A DNA stretch of 64,000 bases. Origin: Timema cristinae. Its lineage: Eukaryota > Arthropoda > Insecta > Phasmatodea > Timematidae. The position numbers were made by a program, and so were the translations under genes. The stretch spans positions 11,149,373 to 11,213,372 of the forward strand of contig JBCFYV010001001.1 of the NCBI GenBank assembly GCA_039000515.1, written 5' to 3'. Shown in pieces: positions 11,151-23,451 of the stretch. Each line of letters starts with the position of its first letter. The stretch's first letter is position 1. The notes under the pieces are model-generated. The model did no database searches. It was not told where the DNA came from and saw nothing but the letters and a program-made list of their open reading frames with translations.

Positions 11151-12469
11151 CAATAATTGTCCTCATATAACATAAATATTTAGTGATTGTAGAGATAGCT
11201 ATTTTAGATAACGTAGAAGTAGTAACTTATCATGTGCCGCAGTGGTATTTTAAAAATTAACATAGTTTCCTTTTACCATACTAACACAAAACCTGTATCG
11301 TTTTCCCATTTCCACTTTTATTTTTTCCTAGTAGTTTTTTTTTTCTATCGTAGACCTATTCTGTACTACCTTCTTCCCACTACATCAATTTTCCTCCAGT
11401 CCTTTCTTTTGATTCTTTTTTTTTTCTTTCCTTGACCACAAAATTACCCCTCTCCATTAATGTATAAGGAAGGTTCTAAATGATATAAAAAAAACTCACT
11501 AGATTGTTAATCTAGTGGATAGATGAGACATGTTTTATGGTAGAACTGGTGGGAGAGGGAAGGGGGTAAGCTTACTGTAGAGTTCAACCCAAATCGCATC
11601 AAAGCACCGCCATTACTGGACACTTTTTACGCTCAAGGGGTGAGCGAAAAGTTTGGTTTTCTCTTTCTACGGGAATGGAAAGTTTGTTTTGAGGTGGTAT
11701 CCATGATTATTATTTAATTATAGTATTTGTATATTTTTTTGTTGGTGCTAATATTACCTGCTCAAATTCTGAGGAGAAGACTTAAATCAGATAGAGCACC
11801 GTAAAGCCTCATCTACGTAATCCGTAACCTACTTGTCCTTATAGTCTCTAAGTCAATATGACTTTTAATTTGATCTACTCACGTGATACAACCAAAACCA
11901 ATAGGAAATATAATGCTTTTCCGGTCAAACTCAAAGTAATAAAACAATTTCATCAAATACTATGGATGCAGTCATCATTGTCATAGTTTTAGTTAGTGCA
12001 ATCGAGCATCCGCCATCTTTTGGCGAAGATATGGAAAACTTCTGCGGATATAGGCTGTCATATGATCAGCACAATAAACCTCCAGCCAGTAATCTATTTT
12101 TTTAGATCGGAGCTGCTACTTCTTTACTTTCTTTTTTTTTCATTCAAGTATCTCTTCATTTATTCTTTTGTTTCGACTATCACTTCGATGCTCATATGTT
12201 TGTCTACCTGTGAATGACCCATTGGCCATTCTAGCGACAGTCTTTAAGAAAGTTAAAAGTTGATTCAACTTCTACTGAGTGTTAAGGACTACCGACTTAA
12301 AAATCAGGAATCTGTGGAGTCAATATCTCTTCTGGCAGGATAATGACCTTACTAATACGTAATATGTATGAGTATGTGGGGCTAACATTTTAGCATTTAA
12401 AAACTTAGATAATAGTATTGGAGTTTAAGGTTATCGTGTTATTAGACTTCAAGGTTTTATTTTTCTTTT
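11151..12469. other. Intergenic, nothing recognised
   Basis: AT-rich sequence. A small hairpin (CACTAGATT/AATCTAGTG) lies at 11497-11517. Open frames at 11232 and 11996 are low-complexity. Confidence 0.6.
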
Positions 12470-13215
12470 TAACTTTCACTTGATCCCTCTAAGAGATGAA
12501 GTATTGTGATCGTCAAAAATTCTAACTGGATATTTTGATGGGATTTGACGTTTCATAACCCCCTGTACCCGAAAAAGTGGTGTGTTTGTGTGTCTACATC
12601 TCAGCCTGAAGCAGAAACCATTTCACCGATCGGTATGAAGCTCGGTTTCCATAAAATTTCCCAAAGGTATTTTTTATGGATTAAGATATCCAACCCTTAA
12701 ATGAACGGTAGTTTACTGTAGGAACCAAAAAGAAAAACACATCTTTAAAAAAAAATTGGCTTTAACGATTTTGATGAAAATTTGTATTTAGGCACTGTTT
12801 ATCAAAAAGGCAAATCTTATTTTCCAAAGCTTTTTGAGATACGAAATAGCCATTGCCAAGTCGTAGGACCTTAATATATATGAAAAACTTTTATTTGAAA
12901 AATGATTTTTTTTAAACCTAATTTTCCGATTAAATCTATTTTTAAATGTAGGTCTTGTGAATAGGGAGCTGATTTTTTATGCTCTTTGGTAGATTGAGGT
13001 GTTTATTTTTTCCAATATGTTTCTGTAACAATATATGTTATTTAATTTATTATATTTAATGGAATATGATTATTTTATGTTTCTGCAACAATGTCTATTA
13101 TTTTTTTCGCACATCTTACTATTTTTAAGTTGGTCCTAAATATCTCCACTTAGGTCAAGGAGTGAGAACGTAATAATATACGTGCGCTGCACCGTACCAT
13201 TTATTTCCCAATTAA
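12470..13215 (+). repeat. Dispersed repeat 'R', uninterrupted copy
   Basis: The sequence from TGTGATCGTCAAAAATTCTA through GACGTTTCATAACCCCCTGT to CCATTTCACCGATCGGTATG resembles 27650-28150. Its right part (TTTCTGCAACAATGTCTATT, CACCGTACCATTTA) resembles 32917-33030. The AT-rich non-coding body is about 740 bp. The element class is not recognised. Confidence 0.7.
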
Positions 13216-13229
13216 ATATGAAATCAATT

Positions 13230-13985
13230 AGTGTTGTGACCACGGCAGACCTCGTCATAGTCTGGTTTGCCAGTGGTAGTGGGAGGGCAGTTTTTGAACC
13301 CCGGCTGAAATTGTTGTTCCTAAATTATCTTCCTTTCTCTCTAAGTAAACGCGAGTACATTTTATCTAACTTTTATCTGCCTCTTCCTAACATCATTAGT
13401 GTAAATATTCCAATAGTCCAGACGGATAGTTGTACATGTTGTGCGGAAAAAAAAAACCTTTTGAAATTACCAATGAATTTTGACCAATCCCACTTCGACG
13501 ACCGCATGGTCTAAGGCTCTACTCTCACAATAGATTAGACTGCCGATGACGGTGAGCTCATGGTTCGATCCTGGTCGGGAGTAATTGATTGGCTTTTTCT
13601 TAAATGGTTTCCTACTTTCTCTCCACGTAAGTGTGGATACGCTTCCTCTAAATATAACCTTCCTAAGCCCTAAAACTATTAGCACAATTATTACATAAGT
13701 GCATAACGCAAATGTCTAGTAAAACGTGGTGCTAAATTTTTAAATAATAATTAAAACCCGCATTGGTGGCCGCGTGGTCTAACGCACTACTCTCACAGTA
13801 GACTAGACTGCCAATGAGGGAAATATCGAGGTTCGAATCTCAGTTGTGTGCACTAAGGATGGTTTTCCACTCTCCCTCCAAGCAGATGTGGATACACTTC
13901 CTCTAGATATAACCTTACTAAGCCCTAAAACTATTAGCGTAATTAGTGTATACCCAAACGAGTAGTAAGACGCGATGCTAGAAAA
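13230..13985 (+). repeat. Three SINE type D copies in a row
   Basis: A worn copy at about 13230-13430 is followed by two better ones at 13490-13740 and 13755-13985. All are plus-strand, with CTACTCTCACAGTAGACTAG-like heads, box B GGTTCGAATCTC or GGTTCGATCCTG, and tails GTAAAACGTGGTGCTAA and GTAAGACGCGATGCTAG. Only 15-60 bp separate them. Confidence 0.8.
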
Positions 13986-14473
13986 AAAAGTTAAAATTAG
14001 AATTTTTGTTTAATGTCACTACTGTAGTTTGCAACTAGTTTATATATACCAATTTTCAGCCTTATAAGTTATCAGGAAATGCCCTAAAATGTAAATGCAT
14101 GTACTAATTAATGCCAGAAGCCGTGTTTTTATACATATAAGCGTTGATTTCTCCCCAACTGTTCCGTTAGATTTGTTTCCACGACGAACTTTGTCACAAC
14201 AACAGTGTCAAGTTTGAATTAAATAGGTCAACGCGTTCAGAGTTATCGTGAGACATATCCACTAAAGACAAATGGAAATCGGTGGATTTAGAACGGAGAG
14301 CTCGCTTCACTCGTTCAATAACTCAAACTACACGACAATGTATTTTATTGGTTAATTCACTTTGACAATATTTGATAGATCGCTTATATAGGGAGCCTTT
14401 TAATAAGAGCGCGCAAGCAAAAAGTTCCCACATCAACTTGTTTTTTACTCCGTCATCCAAGCAAGCACGGAGA

Positions 14474-14499
14474 CCCCCCTCCCCCCCCCCCCCCCCCCC
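14474..14499. repeat. Poly-C tract
   Basis: Six C, one T, then nineteen C. The region downstream (to 14560) is unusually GC-rich for this window. A shorter C run lies at 5224-5235. Confidence 0.95.
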
Positions 14500-15204
14500 A
14501 AATCACGGGACCCTGTGTGGACGCACCGTTCGCACACCTATAAGAGTCACCCTGCCGTTTGTAAAATCTAAATATTAATCGTATGCAATATTTATTTTAC
14601 AAGAAACACAATCTAGAATTTAGTTCAATTGAATACGGTGAATTGTAATTTAGTTTCTCTTTAATTCACACGTAAAAATAAACAAATAAGTTTATATCTT
14701 AAATTCTTAGTTTATTAAACATCATATTAGTGTTTGTAGGTACCTCATTCAAATGGCAGCCATGGGTATAAACTAACTCAAAACAACCACTTCCTGTTGT
14801 AATATTCGTCTTTGTGTACTTGTGCGTGTTTGTATATATTTGGAGCAGAGTCTGTGGATAAGTATCTTCGTTATTGTAATATTACATTGCAGCATGCACA
14901 GCTTTGTATGTCTCTAATTAAAGAACTGGTTGGGCTGGTTTCATTAACAAGGGCAAACTGGCACGTTTGTGCTTTTTGACTCCGTTCATTAACCGGCAGC
15001 AAGGGTCATAATTGAGTGTAAACTAAATCTAAATCTAATTATTTCTTTTAGAATCACGTTTTACTACCTGTTCAGGCTATACGCATCTAAATCTAACTAG
15101 ACCAGCCTCAAGTATTATTCTAAAGCCCTAATAACCTAGATGTGTCGATGGGCCGTTAAGCAATAAAATAAATATTATTAATTTTATTATTCTAAATATA
15201 TTTT

Positions 15205-15465
15205 TTTAGCACCACATCTAACTACCCGTTTGGGTTATACGCTCATGTAGGGGCCTACTAATTTCGCCAGTGTGCTAGGGATGAGGAAGGTTTACATAAG
15301 AGGAAGTTTACCCACATTGGCGTGGAGGGAGGATGTAAAACCGTTTAGGAAGGACCTCCCTCAGTACACCCGTCCGGGATTCGAAACCCTGATCTCCCCG
15401 TCATCGTCAGTCCAGTGTATTACGAGAGTGTTACCTTAGGCTACTCTACCACCTAAGTGGGTTTA
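15205..15465 (-). repeat. SINE type D
   Basis: Minus-strand copy: tail AGCACCACATCTAACTACCC at the left, GGGATTCGAAACCCTGATCT as box B, and head at the right. A separate tail-only fragment lies at 15055-15110. Confidence 0.82.
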
Positions 15466-16026
15466 ATTTTAACGATTTATGTCATTAATTCTAGTTTGTA
15501 AACTTTAATGACTTTGATGGTGTAGTCGTATTGGTTGAAATTACGTCTCCTGACATTTAATTGCAAACAGTATTTTTTTTTTAATCAGAAAACAAACAAG
15601 ACGCGTTTTGCGAGTGCTACGGACTGTATTATCATTCAAAGCCCTGATTTCTAATGAGACGGTATGAACATAATAATGAGTTGTTATGACGATTACATCA
15701 TTAGACTCGATATTGAGTTGACTAGCAGTGCAATAACGTCTCTTCTTTTAAAGGTCACGGGAAATATAATATTTTATATGGAAGAAGAAGGTAAAAGTAA
15801 AGAAGGCTAGAAATAAAATAATGACAAATATAAAATGGTTTTCACCATGAAAAAAGGAACACAGTTCAAGCTTTGCCCTTCTCTCGTCGGACAAAGATGT
15901 AAGAAGAGTTGCCTCGTATATAAAATCGGTCGTCAACCCACACTCACTAAGCCGCTCTTTCCCTTTGATCTAAGTTTCGTTCTATTTGAACACTTCATTA
16001 AGGTGGCATGAAATTAGACAATAGAC

Positions 16027-16368
16027 AAGGCCAGTGTTTTTGTAGTTTTTATGAAAAAACCTTTTTTTTGGGTCAAAATAAATAGAATATTGCTCCATTA
16101 CAAACACAGAATTTAATTTTCTTCATATAGTGACCTCAAAATTTCTTGAATATCTGTCAATGGTGCTCTAGAATTTAATGATAACTTTTTATTTTAGTTT
16201 AAAAAGTTTGATAGATAATGTCACCATGTTCATTACAGATATTCAACAACTGTTGATATCAAATTAAACTCTATGTTTGAACTATAGCAATATTTTATTT
16301 ATTTTGGCAAACAAATATTTGTTTTGTCATAAAAACTGGCCTTTTCTCGTGTCCCCCTTCATAACACC
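16027..16368 (+). mobile_element. Foldback element, copy 2
   Basis: It shares with 5709-6073 the arms (GGTCAAAATAAATAGAATAT, TTTATTTATTTTGGCAAACA), the TTTAATTTTCTTCATAT boundary and the centre with TAGAATTTAATGATAACTTT, in the same orientation. More eroded at the ends. Confidence 0.65.
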
Positions 16369-16515
16369 TTAAAGAAGCGTGGCCAGTACACTCTACTTGA
16401 CCTTGAGGGTAGCATTCTTACCTTGAAAATATAACACTATGGTCCTATATTAAAAGTTGTACCATAATGTAACCTAACAAGGTAAAGCTTGCTATCGTTC
16501 AGGTTAAACGGAGTG

Positions 16516-16793
16516 ACCCGCCTCGGTGGCGTAGTTGGCTAACGCGCTAGACGTTTTGAGCTCGACTGCTGAGGACGGGAGATCGAGGTTCGAATCTCGG
16601 TCGGGTGAACTGGGAATGGTTTTTTCCTAAATGGTTCTCCATCTCCCTTGACGCAAATGCGGGTTCACTTCCTCTAATTCGACCTTCCCAATTCCTAATC
16701 CATTAGCGTAATTAGTACTTAAAGCGTATAACCCGAACGGGTAGTAATACGCGGTGCTAATATTATATTATTATTATTATTTATTAATAATAC
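16516..16793 (+). repeat. SINE type A
   Basis: Full length, with head GTGGCGTAGTTGGCTAACGC, box B GGTTCGAATCTCGG, and the standard tail with (TTA)n. The duplication AACGGAGTG lies at 16507-16515 and 16794-16802. Confidence 0.92.
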
Positions 16794-16879
16794 AACGGAG
16801 TGTACAACGCAGTTTTATGAACAAACAAAACAACTTTTTTTAAATACACATGAAAGTGAGTACAATTTTTTTTATCACA

Positions 16880-17115
16880 ATGTCTGACTATCTATTTAAG
16901 TTATACGCATATATGATAATTATTCTAATAGATGAGGAATGAAATAATTAGAGGTAATGTGACCGTATTTACGTGTAATGAGAGTGGGAAACCATTTAGA
17001 AAAAACACCCTCATAATACCCGACAGGGATTTGAACCTCTATATTTCCGTCAATAACAGGCCAATCTAACATTAGAGTGACGTCTTAGAGCGTTCGGCCA
17101 TTGAAGCGGGTGTGA
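16880..17115 (-). repeat. SINE type D, diverged
   Basis: Minus-strand, worn tail (CAATGTCTGACTATCTATTT), box B region GGGATTTGAACCTCTATATT, head ending GCCATTGAAGCGGGTG. It lies about 80 bp after the type A SINE at 16516. Confidence 0.7.
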
Positions 17116-17669
17116 GACCAATTAAATTTGTAAGGAATGACAGGGCAACAGTGTAGGAACATATACATTACCAAATATTCATAGCCTATTTAGGAGGGTA
17201 AAAAAGTTAAATAAATTATAGATAAAAAAAACTAATTTGATTTTAGAGGTGTTGATTATACACGGAAGAAAGGCCAGGTTAGAGGAATAGGAACATAGAA
17301 GATAGATATCAATTTTTATTAACAAGTTACAAAACATAGGATGTGATAAGAATCCTCGAAGGAAGGAACGGTGTTGTTGAAAGTTAGGTAGTAATTTTAA
17401 ACCCCATCCATTAATTTGATTGTTGTTAGAATACTAACAATAGAAAATAAAAGTTGTCACGTGAAATGTTTTGCTGTTCACTCGCGAGATCACACAGACA
17501 TGGCCAGAGGTTAACAGTACAAGAGCACAATATTTACTTGGCCCATGATTTAGAAGGTGACCAATAGGAGTGTATTGTATTTTTTTTTTTCTGGAAGATT
17601 TTATGTGTAATGTTTTAAGTAGAGTCCTGGTTCTGTTTCATGCTGGTCAGTCTGTTACAACGGATATTA

Positions 17670-17889
17670 CAGTAGCCCCACGGCTTCTTTGGTGCTGACT
17701 GACAGCTCACAGCTGACTTCTGACAGTCAACATTTAGGTAGATACCTAAATTTCGACTGTCAGAAGTGACAGCTGCTAAATACATGTTTTGAAGCTCATA
17801 TGGTTCGGCGTAGGGATACATAATTTGGTCTGATAACTTTTCAAAGCCGTCAGCTGTCAGTCAGCACCAAAGAAGCCATGGGGCTAGTG
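17670..17889 (+). mobile_element. 220-bp MITE, copy 1 of a pair
   Basis: The left terminus is CAGTAGCCCCACGGCTTCTT and the right is its inverted copy (AAGAAGCCATGGGGCTAGTG), over about 37 bp in all; TA lies on both sides (17668-17669, 17890-17891). An inner hairpin joins TTCTGACAGTC to GACTGTCAGAA at about 17717-17769. The second copy (35290) has the interior in the opposite orientation. Confidence 0.85.
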
Positions 17890-18299
17890 TATATTTAATT
17901 AATCTAATAATTAATTTCTCTATTTACGGTCACTCTCAAACTATAATTTACACGTGTCACATTAATTCTAATAATAGAAGCAATTTAGTGCGATAAAATA
18001 ACAATTTAAACAAATACTGTTTTATTAATTTAATCAACACAACGCATCCACCACATGATCTCTACAAATTATAATTAGAAAATTAAACATACAACTCCGC
18101 GCCGACCTCACTTCTTTGTCACTCCCAGACGGTGGTAAACAGGCTGACAGAGAAGGGTTGGTTAGTTTGTGACCGTTTTGGCGCGTAGCAATATTGTTCA
18201 AACATATTGTGGATATTACAATTAAAAGATAAACACAGCTCGCAGTTTTCACAGACATGCATTGGTCGGCACGATGACTAAACATCAAGCTCATATTGT

Positions 18300-18665
18300 C
18301 TGGTTTACCGTTTGTTTCGGAGGTCGGAGTTCAAATACCGGCTGGTTGTGCTGAGGAAGCTTTTCTTAAATCTCTTCTTACGCGCAAATGAGGATGCATT
18401 TTTATACCTTCTCCACTCCTAGCCCAATAGGCTACTCTAAGGCGTCACTCTCGTAATAGACTGGACTGCCAATGACGGAGCGGTTGGAGTTGGAATCCTT
18501 GTTGGGCTTACTGAAGATATTTTATTCTGAATGGTTTTCCAATCTCTTTCTCCCAGAAAATGTGAGTACACTTCCGATAAATTCCGACTTACTTATCCCT
18601 AATACATTAACGTAATTAATATATATGCGTGCAACCCAAACGAATAGTAAGACGTGGTGGAATAA
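18300..18665 (+). repeat. SINE type D pair, first one truncated
   Basis: A short headless copy (18300-18425, GGTCGGAGTTCAAATACCGG) leads directly into a fuller copy at 18430-18665 (GGCGTCACTCTCGTAATAGA, tail CCCAAACGAATAGTAAGACG). Confidence 0.7.
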
Positions 18666-19228
18666 ATAACTTCCTAAAAAAATGGAAAGTAAGAAAAAAT
18701 CACAAAACTGAATTGGTAAAGAGGGTAATATAAAGTGCTATGTAATAATTCACATTAGTGTCCCTACTTTCTGCCTACCCCTGTATATATCAACTATACT
18801 TGTGTACTTTATACTGCGTCATTATGCTCGGGCTGGCAAATCAAACCTCTCTTCCAAGCCGATGGTTTAATCGGCCAACGAGGCATATAGTCAGGACTAC
18901 AGACCCAGGGGAGGAAATGCAATTAATTGGCAGCTGTAATTGGTCAGTAGAGCAAGGTGTTACGGGGGTGGATTTGAAAGGGAGTTCAAGTGCGGGTAGG
19001 TTTGTGATACACAAACAAATAGGACCACATCTAGTCAATTATACAAACCTAGGAATAATATCGTTCTAAATCAATTTGAATGAACCTGTATGCAATAAAA
19101 AAAAGATTATTGAAATCACTCGAATGTAATTTAATATAAATCTATTTTTCACACAGAGTACAGTCAGGAAATGCATGCCATTCTCTCGGCCAGTTAGTTA
19201 TTTACTTTTGTTTTGTATTTTCAGAGTT

Positions 19229-19264
19229 TTACATTTATTGATAGCATGCTATCAATAAATGTAA
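19229..19264. repeat. 36-bp perfect palindrome
   Basis: TTACATTTATTGATAGCA is followed directly by its exact reverse complement TGCTATCAATAAATGTAA, with no spacer. The central hexamer is GCATGC. It is not part of a recognised element. Confidence 0.95.
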
Positions 19265-19454
19265 TTTTTTTAAATAAAAAACAAGTTTCCCTGGTTGTTT
19301 TTATGGTTGTGAAACATGGTCTCTGACCTTACACACGAAAATAAATGTAGGGTGTTCAAAAAAAATGTGACTAGGATAGTGTATATTGAGTGGACGGGCT
19401 GTAGCTAATTAGCTCAATAAAGGGATAGGCTGTAATGAGGTGTACTGGATAGAA

Positions 19455-19545
19455 CTAGCTCAAGTAAGAGATAAGTGGCGTACTTTAGTAAGTGCTTGCA
19501 ATCAACTTTCAAGCTCCTAATATCATAGAATAAGTAAGTAAATAA
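19455..19545 (+). repeat. Short repeat shared with 38485-38560
   Basis: GAACTAGCTCAAGTAAGAGATAAGTGGC, GTAAGTGCTTGCAATCAACTTTC and ATCATAGAATAAGTAAGTAA-like blocks recur at 38485-38560 (AGGATAAGTGGCACTTTTGT, GTCGTAGAATAAGTAAGTTT). Origin unknown; a LINE fragment is possible. Confidence 0.55.
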
Positions 19546-20304
19546 ATAATAGCAAAGGCATAATATGTGATTAGGTTATGTTTTAGTTTGGAAATAATTT
19601 TATAATAATATTATTTAAGCAGCTGAGACATTTTGACTTTTTTTAATCCATCATGTAAAATTCATCATAACCTAAGGGATTGAATGTGTAAGAAAGCTGA
19701 AGAAAAAAATGCATCCACATTAACTTGTTTGGCATAAAAACATTAAAATTAACATGTCGAGAACTTACATTCCAACCCTCTCCTCTTTTTCAAATTGCAG
19801 TCAAGTATTTTGTAAATCTAACGTAGACTACTTGTTAGCCCTTTCGATAGAGAGTTTATTTTCAATGGTGTATATTAACTCAAGAATTAACAACGCAACC
19901 TAATAAGCTAGAAATGAAAACATCAGTCTGCAACGATGTTTGCGAGGTCTAAGGCGTTACATTCGCGATAGATTGCTGATGACTGGTGGGTATATTTATT
20001 CTAAATTCCACCTCTTTATGCCTTTTCTATTTGGGATAAATATTCAGCTAGCCCTAACAGGAATAAAGATTAAGAGAAAATGCAACAAATCTCGTCTTAT
20101 GAGAGAATTAAAACTTTTTTTTTTTGAGGGGGTGAATTTTTGAAGGGAAGGGGATGTGGAACCAGCCCAAGTTGACTTGGCTGTAATTCTAGCTGGAGTT
20201 CCAAGTTTACGGACTGAAGTCAGACACGCTAGCGCAAGGCGGATCAATACTCGAATTTTCTTACTAATGCACATTATCTGACAACTAGAAAAAGTTATTA
20301 GATC

Positions 20305-20430
20305 AACTTTCACATATTCATACGTCAAGTCGTGTCATCTACAGTTGTCACTTTTGATGGATATCTTATTTGCCTACAAAATATCACCATTAATCTGTTA
20401 CCATGTAATCAATGTTGACTACAAAAAATT
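20305..20430 (+). repeat. Dispersed repeat with TACGTCAAGTC motif, copy 2
   Basis: ATTCATACGTCAAGTCGTGT, TTTTGATGGATATCTTATTT and CAAAATATCACCATTAATCT follow the order seen at 795-905. Confidence 0.6.
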
Positions 20431-20825
20431 ATTTGTTTTTATTTTATAAAAGGTGTTTCAAATGAGCATTTGTAAGAAAATCCAGGTATAGTTGTAGTTT
20501 GAAGTTTCTACTCTCTCCTTCCTCTTCCATAATATACCTTTTCGTTAGAAAAGTTTCGGGGGACAGATTTAGAAGCGGGAGGGACTAGCAAAGCGAGGTG
20601 GCGAAATTTTCCGACCAGGGTGGCACTTAAGTACTAGCTGAAATTTGTAACACTCTAGTGTGACTATATTATTTACGTTTATTAACGAGTATTTAAAATA
20701 TAAAAACATGTTAAATACTATGAAATATAATGAAATACATATAAAAACAATTTGTAATATTTTTTTTAAAATAAAGCCTACATATTAAAGGACAATTTAG
20801 TATATTGTCAAAGTAATAACAATAT

Positions 20826-21117
20826 TGGTGACCATGCGGTCTAGGGGTAAGGTGTCAGACTTCTATGCTGGCGGCCGGGGTTCAATCCTCGGTCCCGGCA
20901 CAGATTTATCTGATTACCAAACCCTTCCTTCACCTCTGACAAGACATCTTGTGAATGTGTGGAATGCCAGGCCTCCACCGTGGTTCGGATTCCACGTTAA
21001 ACTGTAGGTCCTTCATTTCATCTCACAATCACCCTACCATTACACATTAGCGTAAGTGCGTATAACCGAACGGTATAAGACCGTGTAATAATAATATAAT
21101 AATAATAATAATAATAA
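20826..21117 (+). repeat. SINE type B
   Basis: Full length, plus strand: head GGTGACCATGCGGTCTAGGG, box B GGGGTTCAATCCTC, tail TATAACCGAACGGTATAAGA and an (ATA)n run. The open frame inside it is incidental. Confidence 0.9.
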
Positions 21118-21587
21118 AATATTTCGCATCTGAGCTACATTATTCGTAGCTCTGTAGGGAAAGATTAGCAAGTACTAAGTACCGTTACCCAGGGAACACC
21201 GAATGTACTAATCGTACATCCTTCAGAGGATATTCTTTCCATGTACCGTGCCAATGAGATGAGGGTAATAGTGCGTATGAGGGTGTGAAACCAGTGGAAA
21301 CACTTAAACTAACTTTAAGACTAATTTAACCAATCCGAGTGACACCTAAGGCTCTAGCCAGGAATCGAACCGGGTAGCCCTAAGCTCGGAGCTAGATGCA
21401 TTGATCACTTCATCATGGAGTTGGTTACTTTACTGAGGATCAGTTTCTAGTTTCTACTGGCACGATCAAAATGTTTCTAACTGTTTGGACAATATCCGGA
21501 CTGTCTTTATTGATACATTTAAGTTTGTAAAATGATCCTCCCATCGCTTCTTCTGTATATCACTAAACAGATGGTTTTACGTTTGTC

Positions 21588-21840
21588 ACACCCACCTCGG
21601 TGGCGTAGTTGGCTAACGCGCTAGTTTGGTGTTGAGCTAGACTGCTGAGGACGGGGAGATCGAGGTTTGAATCTCGGTCAGGTGAACTGGGAGGGCATTT
21701 TTCTAATATGGTTTTCCAATCTCCCTCACGTAAATGCGGGTTCACTTTCTCTATATTAAGTCTCCCCAATTCCTAAACCATTAACGTGATTAGTACTTAA
21801 GCGTGTAACCCGAACGGGTAGTAAGACACGGTGCTAAGTA
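21588..21840 (+). repeat. SINE type A
   Basis: Full length. Perfect 11-bp duplication TTACGTTTGTC at 21577-21587 and 21841-21851. Box B reads GAGGTTTGAATCTC, one change from the other copies. Confidence 0.92.
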
Positions 21841-22033
21841 TTACGTTTGTCTCAAAACAACATCAAAAACAACAACAGGAGTGTTTTGAACTTAATGACG
21901 CGGTATAACTTCACAAATAATGTATTCTGGGCACCTTAGACATACTCACTGGAGATTTTGATTAAAATTTAATGAAAATGTGCTAGAATTGAATTAATAT
22001 ATTTAATTTAGTTTACAGTAGTTTTTTATTAAA

Positions 22034-22590
22034 AGCACCGCGTCTTACTACCCGTTAGGGTTATACTCCTATGCATTTTTTACGCTAATATTTATAGGGA
22101 TTAGGAAGATTATATTTATTGGAAGTGTTAAGTTCTTTGATTTTTCTTTTTTTAATGGGGGCTATGACACATGGTAGCAATTAATTTGGGGTTGTCCTTT
22201 AAATGTCATTTTAAGATTCACTTATTAGACATATTATATTGTAATCCAACCTCAACTATGCTCAGGATCGGCATCTGTTATAACCAGATCGTACGTGAAA
22301 TCTTTGAAACGAACTCAACCAGATTGGCACAGTTTATTTGTTTGGCCACTGCATCGAACTAGTCTTACGAGTGTTTCGTTTGTGAATGAATCAAGCTAAT
22401 ATGGTAGAGATAAGAAGGTTGAATCCAAAGGAAATGTACCCAAATTTTTGAAGAAATATAGTGAAAACCATTTAGCAAATAATACCTCCAGTACATCCTA
22501 CCAGGATTATAACACTAGTTTCCCCTTCTTCAACAGTCCATATTATTGCAAGATTGACGCCTAAGACCGTTTAATCACCAAAGCAGATTT
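22034..22590 (-). repeat. SINE type D split by about 250 bp of unrelated sequence
   Basis: The tail and part of the body lie at 22034-22130 (GCACCGCGTCTTACTACCCG). The body continues from about 22385 to the head at 22590. The intervening 22140-22380 sequence shows no recognised element ends. Confidence 0.5.
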
Positions 22591-22759
22591 TAAACAGTCT
22601 CGTTGACCGTTTGTATACCGACGACGGACATTTTGGTTTGAGAGACGCACACTCGACGTGTTTTGAATAATTTCTACCCGCTTAACATATCTGATGCTTA
22701 TAGCCACATAGCAACGTCGGGGGATTAGGATAGCTCACGGGGGAGATATTGATTGAATC

Positions 22760-23010
22760 CTGACCCGCTTCGGTGTTCGAATGGTCTAAAGCGTCACTCT
22801 ATCAATAGACAGGACTCTAGACACTAAGAGATCGGGTTTCGAATCCCAGTTGGGTGTATTGAAGGCATTTTTCCCTAAATGGTTTTTAAGTTCTCTTTGC
22901 ACACAAATGTGGGTACACTTCATCCAAATCCAACCTTACTTATTCTTAACACATTAACGTAATTTATATATAAGAGTATAACCCGAACTGGTATTAAGGC
23001 GTGGTGTTGT
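22760..23010 (+). repeat. SINE type D
   Basis: Head CCCGCTTCGGTGTTCGAATG, box B GGGTTTCGAATCCC, tail ACCCGAACTGGTATTAAGGC. Confidence 0.82.
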
Positions 23011-23451
23011 TGATTAAATATTCGGAGGCTGGTATGCATTGTCTAATAGACCTAGCCTTTTTTTTAGCTAACATGGTGATAAAATAACATTAAATAAACT
23101 CTTTTTTTTATCTACTAAATTTTTCCCTCCTTGAAGTAAAAAGATTATTCTTTGATACGCTTCGGTTGATAAAACTCTTCACTAGACAAAGAAACCTGTA
23201 ATAAAAAAAGATCTGTCCCTTTGATCCGTAGATACTGGGGTGTTTTATTTTTGACTTCCATACCAAAGAATAAACTTTAAATAATCAATTGCGTGAAGTT
23301 CAATTTAATCTCTATTTTACCCAAACCTTTGATGAGAAAAAGACTTCAAAGAATTCCAAACATAATTTTTTTTAAGTCAAACTTCATAGCATTTCAATGT
23401 ATTATTAGTGTCATTTTATACGTATTGATAATATATATAATCCAACACCTT

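Larger units (their letters stand above)
13986..16026. other. Intergenic with poly-C tract and SINE debris
   Basis: Holds the poly-C tract at 14474-14499, a SINE tail fragment at 15055-15110 and the SINE at 15205-15465. The remainder, including 14520-15040 and 15470-16026, shows no gene. Confidence 0.6.
17116..20304. other. Intergenic between SINEs and MITE
   Basis: Besides the MITE at 17670, SINEs at 18300-18665, the palindrome at 19229 and the short repeat at 19455, I see only AT-rich sequence. The open frames at 18034-18294 and 18758-19069 have no recognisable domain. Confidence 0.55.

Noticed and set aside
13182..13514. Plus-strand open frame of 110 codons
   Set aside because: It spans repeat R and a worn SINE; the composition is that of the SINE body, not a gene.
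20825..21007. Open frame of 60 codons with a clean start
   Set aside because: It lies wholly inside a type B SINE; the same frame is broken in the other copies.
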